DNA of 53,065 bases from Defluviitaleaceae bacterium (lineage in GTDB: Bacteria; Bacillota; Clostridia; Lachnospirales; WRAX01). Every line of letters starts with the position of its first letter. The stretch's first letter is position 1. The notes beneath the pieces were generated by a model. It was given only the letters and a program-made list of their open reading frames with translations. It ran no database searches and had not been told where the DNA came from. The translations under genes and the position numbers were made by a program. This document shows positions 1-7,923 of this stretch, in pieces. Where the stretch lies: NCBI GenBank assembly GCA_009779935.1, contig WRAX01000001.1:101758-154822 (forward strand), read 5' to 3'.

Positions 1-473
1 TGCGCGGCTTTATAGACGGGGCATGGACGCCGCTTACCCAAGAAATGCTGGAAGCCACCGTAGCAAATATCCCGGCTGACAGGCTGGAAATTATCCGCTA
101 TTACTATGATGCAAAAATGAGCGTGCAAAGCTTTTTAGGGCTTGACATGATAACCCCGTCGGGCTGGGCTTTTCCGGGCATCATCATCCCTGTTTTGGCA
201 GTGCTTACCATGGCATATTCCTCATTCCAGTTAAGCAAAATTAACCCCGCAACTGATGACCAAGGTAAGATGATGCAACGCATCAGCATGTTTGTTTTAC
301 CCTTAATGTTTGGTTGGTTTACAGTGGGTGCCGCATCCGCTGTGGGTATATACTGGGTGGCCGGCAACATCTTTATGATTGTGCAAAACTTCGTTATCTT
401 CAAATTTTTCGCCCATAAGTTGAACCCTGTCATGGATGACAAGGGTAAAAAGAAAAAAGACGAGCGCAGATAA
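1..473 (+). CDS. yidC: Membrane protein insertase YidC/OxaA, C-terminal part
   Basis: YidC inserts membrane proteins into the cytoplasmic membrane, alone or with SecYEG. The gene enters from the left edge (in frame from base 3) and only the last 157 or so residues are present. They include the segment around MSVQSFLGLDM, then hydrophobic stretches GWAFPGIIIPVLAVLTMAY and FVLPLMFGWFTVGAASAVG, the last continuing into a third helix, and a strongly basic tail (KGKKKKDERR). This is the typical end of a Gram-positive YidC with its final three transmembrane helices. The jag gene starts 18 bases downstream, the classical pairing in Bacillota. The family call rests on the helix pattern and the neighbour. 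The upstream part cannot be judged. Confidence 0.92.
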   Translation, partial: RGFIDGAWTPLTQEMLEATVANIPADRLEIIRYYYDAKMSVQSFLGLDMITPSGWAFPGIIIPVLAVLTMAYSSFQLSKINPATDDQGKMMQRISMFVLPLMFGWFTVGAASAVGIYWVAGNIFMIVQNFVIFKFFAHKLNPVMDDKGKKKKDERR

Positions 474-491
474 GATGGGAGGAAGGAACCT

Positions 492-1109
492 GTGAGCTTT
501 ATCGAAAAAACGGACAAAACTGTGGACTTAGCCGTGGCAGCCGCATTAAAGCACCTTGGCGTTGCAAGAGATGAAGTGGAAGTTGAAATTATTGATGTGG
601 GCAGTAAAGGTTTTTTAGGCATGGGCGCAAAGCCCGCCCATGTGAAAGTTACAGTTGTGCATGACCCGGAAAGGGTAGCAAGGGATTTTGTGAAGGAAAT
701 GACCGTTGCCATGGGCCTTTTAGTTGAAACGGAAATTGAAATAAGGGACAAAGCCATGGAAATTACCCTTAGCGGGGAAAATATGGGCATACTTATAGGC
801 AAGCGGGGGCAAACGCTGGATGCCTTGCAATACCTTATAAGCCTTGCGGTAAACAAAGGTACCGCCCCTTATCTTAGTGTTGTTGTGGATGCGGAAAATT
901 ACCGCAAACGCCGTAAAGAATCGCTGGAAAACCTTGCCCTTAACATTGCCCGCAAGGTTAAGGCAACCAAACGCCCAGTTACCTTGGAGCCTATGAGCAC
1001 CCACGAAAGGCGCATAATACACGCCGCCTTGCAGGGGGACCGCCAAATCATTACCCACAGCGAGGGTAATGACCCATATAGAAATATTGTAATTGCTTTT
1101 AAGAGATAA
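492..1109 (+). CDS. jag: RNA-binding protein Jag/KhpB (SpoIIIJ-associated)
   Basis: This is a cytoplasmic RNA-binding protein of 205 residues, the usual length for Jag. Three domains are visible: Jag_N (about residues 2-55, containing GSKGFLGMGAKPA), a KH domain (about 75-145, with the GxxG-type loop in GILIGKRGQTLDALQYL), and an R3H domain (about 146-205, with the motif STHERRIIH). In related bacteria Jag/KhpB partners with KhpA and affects cell-wall synthesis and sporulation. The start is the GTG at 492, preceded by GGGAGGAAGG. It follows yidC closely and is probably co-transcribed. A hairpin terminator follows at once, so the yidC-jag unit ends here and does not continue into mnmE/mnmG as in many relatives. 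Confidence 0.95.
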   Translation: MSFIEKTDKTVDLAVAAALKHLGVARDEVEVEIIDVGSKGFLGMGAKPAHVKVTVVHDPERVARDFVKEMTVAMGLLVETEIEIRDKAMEITLSGENMGILIGKRGQTLDALQYLISLAVNKGTAPYLSVVVDAENYRKRRKESLENLALNIARKVKATKRPVTLEPMSTHERRIIHAALQGDRQIITHSEGNDPYRNIVIAFKR

Positions 1110-1120
1110 AGTGCATTCTA

Positions 1121-1154
1121 ACGCCATTGTATTAAAAACGCAGTGGCGTTTTTA
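1121..1154 (+). terminator. Intrinsic terminator after jag
   Basis: Stem ACGCCATTG (1121-1129) pairs with CAGTGGCGT (1141-1149) with one G-T wobble. The loop is 11 nt and is followed by a T-rich run. It ends the yidC-jag transcript. Confidence 0.8.
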
Positions 1155-1156
1155 TA

Positions 1157-1185
1157 TTGTGTTTTGGCATAGGCTGTGTTATACT
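1157..1185 (+). promoter_or_regulatory. Probable sigma-A promoter of the tilS operon
   Basis: TTGTGT (1157-1162), a 17-base spacer and TATACT (1180-1185) lie about 50 bases upstream of the tilS start and just after the jag terminator. The -10 box is good and the -35 box is weak. Confidence 0.5.
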
Positions 1186-1237
1186 AAGTATTGCACCAAA
1201 ACAGGTTAGTAGATGGAAGCGGGAAGGGCTTAATTAG

Positions 1238-2527
1238 ATGGAAACCAAAATTTTTAACACCATGGAAAAATATAATATGTTTGGAGCAGGCTTTGTTGTT
1301 GGCTTGTCCGGCGGGGCAGATTCGGTGGCTTTGCTGCATTTTTTAGCAGGGCTGGATGAGGATGTTTTGGCTGTACATGTAAACCACGGCCTGCGTGGGG
1401 AAGAAGCCACAGCAGATGCCCAATTTTGCAAAATGTTTTGCAAAAGATTGGAAGTGCCCTTGGAAATTTATTATGTGGACGCAGGCGAGCTTGCCAGCAC
1501 TTACAAAGTTTCTGTGGAATATGCCGGGCGGCTTTTGCGCTACGATATTTTTAAGAAGTTGTCCCAGCACAGGGGTTTGGAGCGCATAGCCACCGCCCAC
1601 CACAAAAACGATGTGGCAGAAACGGTGCTAATGCAGCTTTTGCGGGGCACAGGGCGCATAAACGGCATACCCCCTGTGCGCGAAAACATTGTGCGCCCCC
1701 TAATTGATGTAACAAGGGAGGAGATTGAGGAATACTGTGCAAAGCACAACCTGCCCTATTGTAGCGATTCCACTAATTTTGAAACGGAGCATACCCGAAA
1801 CAAAATAAGGCTGGAAACCCTACCAATGTTGGCGCAGGAGTATAACCCCAATCTAATAGACACATTGGCACGCTTTGCGGAAATTTCCCGGGTGGAGGAT
1901 GTTTTTTTAGACAAGCTTACCCCTAAATTCCCCCCACTGCAATTGTGGGTTAAAGAGCTTGCTAAATTTGACCTTTCCCTGCAAAGGCGAGCCGTGCGCC
2001 ACGCCCTTAGCATGATAAAGGACCTTACACAAGGGCATGTGGACAGTGTTTTGTCCCTTATGGATATGCAAAGCGGCAAGTCGGTTTCCTTGCCGGGCGA
2101 CAATATGGCAAAGCGGCAATATGATACAATCGTTATCCGCCCCAAGGAAAAGCCGGAAGATTTTACCGTAACCCTGCCGTTAGAGCAGGAAATTTATATC
2201 ATACAAGCCCGCTGCTGGTTTTATCTTGGCAAACACCCAAAGGATAGGGGCGGGGAAGAAACCATGACCATTGCTTTGGCAAGCAATAAAATTGGGCAGC
2301 TGGATGTGCGCCGCCGCAGGGCAGGCGACAAAGTGCATAGAAAAGGTGTTGGCACCAAAAAGCTAAAAGAGTGGCTTATAGACCAAAAGATACCCGGGGA
2401 TTACCGTGATTGGGTGGTTTTGGTAGCGAATGGTGATGATGTTATTGCCATAACCGATGGTTACGAATGGGATAAGTTTGCCCCCGAAGATGGGGATGAT
2501 GTGGTATACCTGCAAATTTGGGATTAG
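1238..2527 (+). CDS. tilS: tRNA(Ile)-lysidine synthetase TilS
   Basis: TilS attaches lysine to C34 of the CAU-anticodon tRNA-Ile with ATP, giving lysidine so that the tRNA reads AUA. The 429-residue protein shows the N-type ATP-pyrophosphatase P-loop SGGADS (about residues 24-29), VHVNHGLRGEEA (about 47-58), ATAHHKNDVAETVLMQLLRG (about 119-138) and RPLIDVTREEIEEYC, all signatures of the catalytic domain. The C-terminal TilS domain ends with RRRAGDKVHRKG and KKLKEWLIDQKIP. The ATG at 1238 has only a modest SD (GGGAAGGGC). A second in-frame ATG lies at 1262. It heads a cluster with an unknown gene and hpt; tilS-hpt adjacency is common in Bacillota. Confidence 0.95.
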   Translation: METKIFNTMEKYNMFGAGFVVGLSGGADSVALLHFLAGLDEDVLAVHVNHGLRGEEATADAQFCKMFCKRLEVPLEIYYVDAGELASTYKVSVEYAGRLLRYDIFKKLSQHRGLERIATAHHKNDVAETVLMQLLRGTGRINGIPPVRENIVRPLIDVTREEIEEYCAKHNLPYCSDSTNFETEHTRNKIRLETLPMLAQEYNPNLIDTLARFAEISRVEDVFLDKLTPKFPPLQLWVKELAKFDLSLQRRAVRHALSMIKDLTQGHVDSVLSLMDMQSGKSVSLPGDNMAKRQYDTIVIRPKEKPEDFTVTLPLEQEIYIIQARCWFYLGKHPKDRGGEETMTIALASNKIGQLDVRRRRAGDKVHRKGVGTKKLKEWLIDQKIPGDYRDWVVLVANGDDVIAITDGYEWDKFAPEDGDDVVYLQIWD

Positions 2528-2539
2528 GTGGTGCTGCCA

Positions 2540-3307
2540 ATGGACTGCAAATTTGTATATCCCGGGCCGGAATATAGTGTAAACAGCATTATGTTGTTTG
2601 AAAACCATACATGGATGGATTCAATATTCCATTTTTATCCGCAAGTGGACAAGGCCAAATTTACACTTTTGCCAACTTACGACAAAAAGGGTTATTTGCG
2701 TGATATGTGTACAGATATGCTGCAAAAACTGTGCCGTGAGGGTGAAGTTGAAAGAGAGATTTTTGATAAGCTAATAAAATACAACGAGCATTGGCAGTTG
2801 CACAAAAATCAAATTGAGGATGCCTTTTCGGAAGCATTTCAATTGAACACAACTAAGATATTAAGCAATATGGTGGGTAATGTTACATTTAACCCCATAT
2901 GCCCGAGGTTCCTCAGCACTAATTCTTTTGATGTGTTTTATCTTAACAGCGAACGTGGGGCCTTGGGTATAGCCCTGCATGAAATTATCCACTTTCTATG
3001 GTTTTATGTTTGGAAAAAGCATTTTAACGATTCGGAAGAAGAATATGAAACGCCCCATTTGAAATGGCTGTTTAGCGAAATGGTGGTTGACCCGATTATG
3101 CGAAAAGATCCCAGATTAAGTAGCATTAACCCATATTTTGAAGACAGATGTGCATATGATTATTTTTACACCATGAAAGTGGATGAAAAACCCATGCTGG
3201 AAACACTTTACCAAATGTATACAAGCCTTGATATATTGGAGTTTATGGAGCAGGGTTTTGCCTATTGCCAAAGGCATGAAGGGGAAATAAAAGCTCAAAT
3301 CCCGTAA
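2540..3307 (+). CDS. Unknown protein with a zincin-like HExxH motif
   Basis: I do not recognise this 255-residue protein as a named family. It contains LGIALHEIIHFLW: an HExxH zinc-binding signature (HEIIH, about residues 147-151 counted from the ATG at 2540) in a hydrophobic helix. A further glutamate follows about 30 residues later in LKWLFSEMVVDP, the spacing seen in gluzincin-type metallopeptidases. No signal peptide or membrane helix is evident, so it is probably cytoplasmic. An in-frame GTG at 2528 directly abuts the tilS stop, but the ATG at 2540 has the better SD (AGGTGG, 8 bases upstream). It lies between tilS and hpt in one unit. Peptidase activity is inferred from the motif alone. 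Confidence 0.75.
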   Translation: MDCKFVYPGPEYSVNSIMLFENHTWMDSIFHFYPQVDKAKFTLLPTYDKKGYLRDMCTDMLQKLCREGEVEREIFDKLIKYNEHWQLHKNQIEDAFSEAFQLNTTKILSNMVGNVTFNPICPRFLSTNSFDVFYLNSERGALGIALHEIIHFLWFYVWKKHFNDSEEEYETPHLKWLFSEMVVDPIMRKDPRLSSINPYFEDRCAYDYFYTMKVDEKPMLETLYQMYTSLDILEFMEQGFAYCQRHEGEIKAQIP

Positions 3308-3329
3308 GCAAAGGGGAAGGGGAATAAAT

Positions 3330-3848
3330 ATGGAAAATATTGTTGAAATGATTTCCCAAAGAGATTTGGCCGGCAGGGTGGAGGAGTTGGCAAAGCAACT
3401 TAATGCTGATTTTGAAGGGCAGCAGGTGGTTTTTGTGTGCCTGCTGAAAGGTGCAGTGGTTTTTATGGCAGATTTGATGCGCCATATTAAATTGGATATA
3501 ACCACGGAATATATGGAAATTGCAAGTTACAGCTCCAACCAATCCACGGGCGAAATTCAGCTTAAAAAGGACATTGGTGTGGACATTGCAGACAAAGATG
3601 TGGTTGTTATCGAAGATATTATTGACACGGGTGCAACCCTTAAATTTGTGGATAAGCACCTTATGGCAAAAGGGCCCGCCAGCATCAAGTATTGCGTGCT
3701 TTTGGATAATCCCGTGCGCCGCCAAGAAGGTTGCTTAAACCCCCATTACACAGGCTTTACCATACCCAATAGATATGTTTTTGGCTATGGGTTGGACCAT
3801 GATGGGAAATACAGGCAACTGCCCTATATCGCCGCCTTAACGGTATAA
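3330..3848 (+). CDS. hpt: Hypoxanthine(-guanine) phosphoribosyltransferase
   Basis: This purine-salvage enzyme transfers the phosphoribosyl group of PRPP to hypoxanthine or guanine, giving IMP or GMP. The 172 residues match the bacterial family length. VVVIEDIIDTGATL (about residues 90-103) is the PRPP-binding loop with its two adjacent acidic residues. FVCLLKGAVVFMADL and YMEIASYSS are the other family blocks, the latter before the flexible catalytic loop. The ATG at 3330 follows a strong purine-rich SD (AGGGGAAGGGG). It lies 22 bases after the HExxH gene and 5 bases before the VanW-like gene, so the four genes from tilS probably form one operon. The symbol hprT is equally used. Confidence 0.95.
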   Translation: MENIVEMISQRDLAGRVEELAKQLNADFEGQQVVFVCLLKGAVVFMADLMRHIKLDITTEYMEIASYSSNQSTGEIQLKKDIGVDIADKDVVVIEDIIDTGATLKFVDKHLMAKGPASIKYCVLLDNPVRRQEGCLNPHYTGFTIPNRYVFGYGLDHDGKYRQLPYIAALTV

Positions 3849-3853
3849 CACAT

Positions 3854-4693
3854 ATGCAATACAAAGCTGTGGAGCAACCAAAAAACAGAACACCCTTGCG
3901 CCTTACATTGGGCAAAGGGTATTTCCGTTTTAAGCGGCGGCTTTTTTGGCGTTTTAGCGGCCTAAAATTCGCAAAACAACGCTTTGATATGGCTGACAGC
4001 ATCCATTACCAACATTTTTCCCATAAAACACCCCTTTTGCGCCAGTTAAAAGATGTGGATATGTGGATGCAGCACAACAAAATCATAAATTTGCGGCTGG
4101 CAGTTAAAAGGCTTGATGGGGTGGTGGTTAAACCCGGCGAAACCCTTTCATACTGGCGGTTGATTGGCAAACCAACCCGCCGCAAGGGCTATGTGGACGG
4201 GATGCTGTTAAAACAAGGGCAGGTGATGGCAGGGGTTGGTGGCGGCCTATGCCAGCTTTCCAATTTAATTTATTGGATGGCCATACATACACCCCTAACC
4301 GTATCGGAGCGGCACCGCCATAGCTTTGATGTTTTTCCCGATGCAAACCGCACCCAGCCTTTTGGCAGCGGCGCAACCTGCTTTTACAATTATGTTGACC
4401 TGATGATAAAAAACGAAACCGACCAGCCGTTTTTACTAACTTTACAGCTAACCGACAGCCATTTGGAGGGCAAGTGGCTATCCACATCCCCACCCACCCA
4501 CCACTATGAAGTTTATGAGAAAAGCCATGCCATACACAGCCAATTTTGGGGCGGCTACACCCGCCACAATACCATCCACAGGCGGGTTTTTTGCATCCAA
4601 ACAGGCACACAGCAAGATGACCAGTTTGTAACCCAAAACCACGCTGTTATGATGTACAATCCATTAATACCGCAAAATAGCCCCCTTGTTTAA
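3854..4693 (+). CDS. VanW family protein
   Basis: This is a 279-residue protein with a clear VanW domain (about residues 90-230), shown by VVVKPGETLSYWRLIG, GGGLCQLSNLIYWMA and HRHSFDVFP. VanW-domain proteins occur in vanB-type glycopeptide-resistance clusters and, far more widely, as free-standing proteins of unknown biochemical role in Bacillota. Nothing here suggests a resistance cluster. The N-terminus is basic and has no convincing signal peptide. The ATG lies 5 bases after the hpt stop with no good SD, suggesting translational coupling. The stop codon lies inside the stem of the terminator. Confidence 0.88.
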   Translation: MQYKAVEQPKNRTPLRLTLGKGYFRFKRRLFWRFSGLKFAKQRFDMADSIHYQHFSHKTPLLRQLKDVDMWMQHNKIINLRLAVKRLDGVVVKPGETLSYWRLIGKPTRRKGYVDGMLLKQGQVMAGVGGGLCQLSNLIYWMAIHTPLTVSERHRHSFDVFPDANRTQPFGSGATCFYNYVDLMIKNETDQPFLLTLQLTDSHLEGKWLSTSPPTHHYEVYEKSHAIHSQFWGGYTRHNTIHRRVFCIQTGTQQDDQFVTQNHAVMMYNPLIPQNSPLV

Positions 4694-4712
4694 GGGGGCT
4701 ATTATCTTTTTA
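4676..4712. terminator. Bidirectional intrinsic terminator
   Basis: A perfect 12-bp stem, AATAGCCCCCTT (4676-4687) with AAGGGGGCTATT (4692-4703), has a GTTT loop and is followed by a T-rich stretch on the plus strand. It ends the tilS operon and faces the convergent minus-strand gene at 4726. A short T run also exists in the minus direction. Confidence 0.9.
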
Positions 4713-4725
4713 ATATTAAATTAGG

Positions 4726-5787
4726 CTATATGCCACGTGGCGGCTGACCTACGCCTACAAGTACGCTATTAAACCAATTAAGATAAAACACGGCTTCATA
4801 AACATATCCTGCGTTATAAATATCATTAATTATGCTGTAGATACCTTCGGTGTGATTAACAGACCATATAGCCCACAAAGCCATGGTCGCTTCGCTTGCG
4901 TTGGACCAGTATTCGTACCAGTCATCACAAAGGCCTGTTAGGGATATAACGAAGCCAGCAGGGGCATAAGCGGAACCAAACCAATGCTGAACACCATGGT
5001 AAGCAAGTGCGGCAGAGTGGATTGCACCATAATATTGAGTAAAGTCCGCAAATCCATTAATTGTCATGTGGTTCCAGATGGAGCCCATTTCAAGATATAC
5101 AAAAAGATTGTGCAGCTCCTCTTCGTAGTCCGGGCAGCTGTTTGTTGGTAGAACAAAACCGGGGCATACGAAGAATGCTCTATAAAAAGTTTCGATTTGA
5201 CCCATTGAAAAATCGGCATGACCAATGGCGGCATAATCTTCAAATGTGAAGGAAGTGTGGCCGCTTGTTCTCCAAAGGGTTCTGTCAGGCGCAAGGCCGC
5301 CTTGGGCAACCCAGGCTGCGTAGGCTGCGTCCACCGCATCCCAGTCAATCATATCACCTTCATTAAGCTCCAACCAGAAAAAGGATGTTTGTATAGGTGC
5401 TTCGGGACGTGATTCGTGGATAAACCAGCCGATAAAGCCAAGGTTAATAACCAGCGGGGGAGCGGGAACATAAGGCTTAGCCAATTCGACGCTAACTAAG
5501 CTGTTGCCTTGAACACGGATGGTTACAATATGCCCAAAAGCTTCAAATGTTTGGCTAAATGTGCCATTGCCTGCCCTTGGGACGATTATGTAATCATCGC
5601 TGTCATTACAAATGGCACGGATTACAAGATTGTTGCCGCCGCCAGTGACAGTGACTGTTACGCCCCCTGTTCCCTTCTCGTAGCTACCGGGGTTTTGGTT
5701 TGGGTTTTGCCCCGGATTGGCAAGTGCTGTTGTTGCTACACCAAAGGTAAGTGCAACAGTGGCCAGTAGAGTTAAGAATCTTCTCAT
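4726..5787 (-). CDS. Secreted protein of unknown function
   Basis: The 353-residue precursor has a clear Sec signal peptide, MRRFLTLLATVALTFGVA, ending around ALA-NPG. An Asn/Pro-rich stretch (NPGQNPNQNPG) and a Gly/Thr/Val-rich segment follow. The remaining residues (about 120-353) are rich in aromatic residues and contain three widely spaced cysteines, with no catalytic motif I recognise. There is no sorting signal or C-terminal membrane helix, so it is probably released or loosely attached. The start is secure: AGGAGGGA lies 9 bases upstream, with a near-consensus promoter about 120 bases further up. It appears to be a single-gene unit that ends against the VanW operon terminator. Confidence 0.82.
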   Translation of the reverse strand: MRRFLTLLATVALTFGVATTALANPGQNPNQNPGSYEKGTGGVTVTVTGGGNNLVIRAICNDSDDYIIVPRAGNGTFSQTFEAFGHIVTIRVQGNSLVSVELAKPYVPAPPLVINLGFIGWFIHESRPEAPIQTSFFWLELNEGDMIDWDAVDAAYAAWVAQGGLAPDRTLWRTSGHTSFTFEDYAAIGHADFSMGQIETFYRAFFVCPGFVLPTNSCPDYEEELHNLFVYLEMGSIWNHMTINGFADFTQYYGAIHSAALAYHGVQHWFGSAYAPAGFVISLTGLCDDWYEYWSNASEATMALWAIWSVNHTEGIYSIINDIYNAGYVYEAVFYLNWFNSVLVGVGQPPRGI

Positions 5788-5905
5788 AAGATGATCCCTC
5801 CTAAAAAATATTTAGTGAATTTATTACAATGCCCCATGCCTGCTGCCCATTTTATTAAAAAGCAACACTTCACAATTAGATTGTAATAAATTGCACTTAG
5901 AATAT

Positions 5906-5934
5906 ATTGTAACGCAACTACAAGTTTAGTGCAA
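5906..5934 (-). promoter_or_regulatory. Sigma-A-type promoter of the secreted-protein gene
   Basis: Read on the minus strand: TTGCAC (5934-5929), a 17-base spacer and TACAAT (5911-5906). Transcription would start near 5899, leaving a leader of about 110 nt before the ATG at 5787. Confidence 0.65.
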
Positions 5935-6029
5935 GCATTTTTCTAAAAATATGCATTATTTTTTACTGTACTTCAAAATCCCCCGTAAAACGCCGAAGCT
6001 AAGAGGGCGCAGTAACCTCAAAGGCTAAA

Positions 6030-6413
6030 TCACGAGGATTGCCAGCCTGGGGCCATCTTGCCGTTTTTGGTTAAAATTAAGCACTTTACACGAAATGCGG
6101 CATATAGGTTTTCTTTTAACCCCATCGTATGGCCATAGGAAAAACTGCAAATCACAATAGTTTTTTCCGGCACAATGGTTATCCCCTCCGCCTTCAATCT
6201 TTTTAATTTACGCTCGTCTATTTTTCCGATGATTATTAAAACAGCTCCCGCACAAATAGGGACAAGACCAAAGAAGACCGCAAAAAGCTTTGGGATGTTA
6301 GGATTTTCAAAATTGAGGAACATTAGAATAAGTAGCGTTGCCAATGTGACTGCCAAGCCAAAACCTACCAGGTTGTTTGCAAAACCTCTCAACCATAAAT
6401 ATTCCACCTTCAC
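6030..6413 (-). CDS. Small membrane protein, unknown
   Basis: This is a 127-residue reading frame with two hydrophobic segments (about residues 14-33, GLAVTLATLLILMFLNF, and about 41-62, LFAVFFGLVPICAGAVLIII), followed by a basic stretch (DERKLKRLK) and a polar tail of about 55 residues. That looks like a two-helix membrane protein with a cytoplasmic C-terminus. The family is not recognised. The start is uncertain: GTG codons at 6413 and 6407 both lack a good SD. A promoter-like TTACAA-17-TACATT (6448-6420, minus) would start transcription almost at the first GTG. The gene lies between two minus- and plus-strand units and has no obvious partners. Confidence 0.5.
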   Translation of the reverse strand: MKVEYLWLRGFANNLVGFGLAVTLATLLILMFLNFENPNIPKLFAVFFGLVPICAGAVLIIIGKIDERKLKRLKAEGITIVPEKTIVICSFSYGHTMGLKENLYAAFRVKCLILTKNGKMAPGWQSS

Positions 6414-6468
6414 AAACTTAATGTATCATTAAAAATAGATGATTGTAATAGGTAAGGGCGATATAGGG

Positions 6469-6497
6469 TTGCAATTTTAGTGGGAAATGAGTATAAT
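6469..6497 (+). promoter_or_regulatory. Promoter of the RNA methyltransferase gene
   Basis: TTGCAA (6469-6474), a 17-base spacer and a perfect TATAAT (6492-6497). The predicted start near 6504 lies downstream of the in-frame ATG at 6487, so translation must begin at the ATG at 6517. Confidence 0.7.
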
Positions 6498-6516
6498 TGT
6501 TGCTGGGGGTGATGGG

Positions 6517-7869
6517 ATGAAAAAATATTCTGTTAGCGAGATTTTGATAGATAATATACGTTTTCCCAATATTGGGCTGGGGGCTGTGGATAGTTTGCCC
6601 ATCGAGGTTAAAGGGGCGTTGCCCGGCCAGCGGCTGTCCATTAGGCTGGTAAAGAAGGGTAAAATTAATAAAGGGCAGGTTTTGGAGGTTTTGCAGCCTG
6701 CCCCACGTGAGATTGTACCGGCATGCCCTGTTTTTGGGTTATGTGGGGGTTGCGCTTTTCAACATATCCCTTATGATTATGAGGTGGAGCTAAAAACCCA
6801 AATGGTTAAAGAAATTTTTGCGGATTTTAGTATGGATGATAAATTTTTGTCCACACTGCCCGCCATCACTGCCTATGGGTATCGCAATAAGATGGAATAT
6901 TCTTTTGGCGATGATGGTGAGGGGGGTAATTTGACGCTGGGTATGCGTAAAAAGGGCAGTTATTATGAGGCGGTGGATGCTTCCGGTTGCTTGCTTTGCC
7001 ATGGGGATTTTGGCAAAATACAATCAGCTACCCTTGCCTATTTTAAGGGGGTAGGCGCACATTTTTTTCATCGGCGCAAGGGGGTTGGCAGTTTGCGCCA
7101 TTTGGTAATACGCCACGGGGTAAATACAGGCGAGCTGCTGGTAAACCTTGTAACTGCGGGGGATGGGGATTATAGTGATTATACCCGTTTGTTGCTTGAT
7201 TTGCCATTGGATGGGGCAATTGTGGGGATTTTGAACACAATTAACAATTCCCTTGCGGATGCGGTACGGCCTGAGGAGGTAAAAATCCTCCATGGCAGGG
7301 ATTATTTTAATGAAAGCTTTGTGAATAGCGATATGCGCTACAAAATCCCCGCATTTTCATTTTTTCAGACAAATACAGGGATGACGGAAGCCCTGTACGC
7401 CGCAATTGCGAACTGCACAGGAGATTTGGCTGACAAAACAGTTTTTGACCTGTATTGCGGTGCCGGCACCATTGGGTTGTACCTCGCCAAAACCGCAGGG
7501 GCAGGGCGGGTTGTGGGCGTGGAAATTGTGGAGGATGCCATAATATCCGCCCGTGAAAACGCCCGCCTAAGCGGGGTGGATTGTGACTTTATTGTAGGGG
7601 ATGTGCGCAAAATTGTTAAGGAGCTGGATGGGGCACCTGATGTGATTATCCTGGACCCGCCAAGGGAGGGGGTTGCCCCCAAGGCCATACCGGACATTTT
7701 GGCGTTTGGGGCTAAAAAGATTGTTTATGTATCCTGCAAACCAACCAGCCTTGCCGCCAACCTGCCTGCATTTTTGGAGGGTGGTTATACCGTGGGGAAG
7801 GTGCAATGTGTGGATATGTTTCCCCGCACGGCTAATGTGGAAGTTGTTATGGAGTTATGTAGAACATAA
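6517..7869 (+). CDS. rlmD: 23S rRNA (uracil-C5)-methyltransferase, RlmD/TrmA family
   Basis: This enzyme methylates C5 of a uridine in 23S rRNA using S-adenosylmethionine; paralogues modify tRNA U54. From the ATG at 6517 it has 450 residues, typical for the family. It shows an N-terminal TRAM domain (about 1-55), iron-sulfur cysteines CPVFGLCGGC (about 67-76), the SAM-binding motif FDLYCGAGTIGLYLA (about 308-322), ILDPPREG (about 377-384) and the catalytic-cysteine motif YVSCKP (about 402-407). The start is fixed by GGGGGTGA just upstream and by a promoter that overlaps the longer reading. RlmC, RlmD, RlmCD and TrmFO-like specificities cannot be separated by eye, so the symbol is provisional. 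Confidence 0.92.
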   Translation: MKKYSVSEILIDNIRFPNIGLGAVDSLPIEVKGALPGQRLSIRLVKKGKINKGQVLEVLQPAPREIVPACPVFGLCGGCAFQHIPYDYEVELKTQMVKEIFADFSMDDKFLSTLPAITAYGYRNKMEYSFGDDGEGGNLTLGMRKKGSYYEAVDASGCLLCHGDFGKIQSATLAYFKGVGAHFFHRRKGVGSLRHLVIRHGVNTGELLVNLVTAGDGDYSDYTRLLLDLPLDGAIVGILNTINNSLADAVRPEEVKILHGRDYFNESFVNSDMRYKIPAFSFFQTNTGMTEALYAAIANCTGDLADKTVFDLYCGAGTIGLYLAKTAGAGRVVGVEIVEDAIISARENARLSGVDCDFIVGDVRKIVKELDGAPDVIILDPPREGVAPKAIPDILAFGAKKIVYVSCKPTSLAANLPAFLEGGYTVGKVQCVDMFPRTANVEVVMELCRT

Positions 7870-7878
7870 GTGCAAAAC

Positions 7879-7915
7879 AAAACGACCTGGCATTTATAAG
7901 TCAGGTCGTTTTTGA
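7879..7915 (+). terminator. Intrinsic terminator after the RNA methyltransferase gene
   Basis: Perfect 11-bp stem AAAACGACCTG (7879-7889) with CAGGTCGTTTT (7902-7912), 12-nt loop, followed by more T residues. Confidence 0.88.
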
Positions 7916-7923
7916 TTTAACTT

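Noticed and set aside
104-856. A 250-codon minus-strand frame across yidC and jag
   Set aside because: It overlaps two well-supported genes on the other strand and has no SD.
3854-4693. VanW-family gene as evidence of vancomycin resistance
   Set aside because: No vanR, vanS, vanH, vanB or vanX genes are nearby, and free-standing VanW-domain genes are widespread in Bacillota.
5950-6029. A possible riboswitch or structured RNA in the GC-richer stretch around CGCCGAAGC
   Set aside because: It lies at the 3' end of a minus-strand gene and upstream of another gene's promoter, and I could not match it to a known class or draw a convincing fold.
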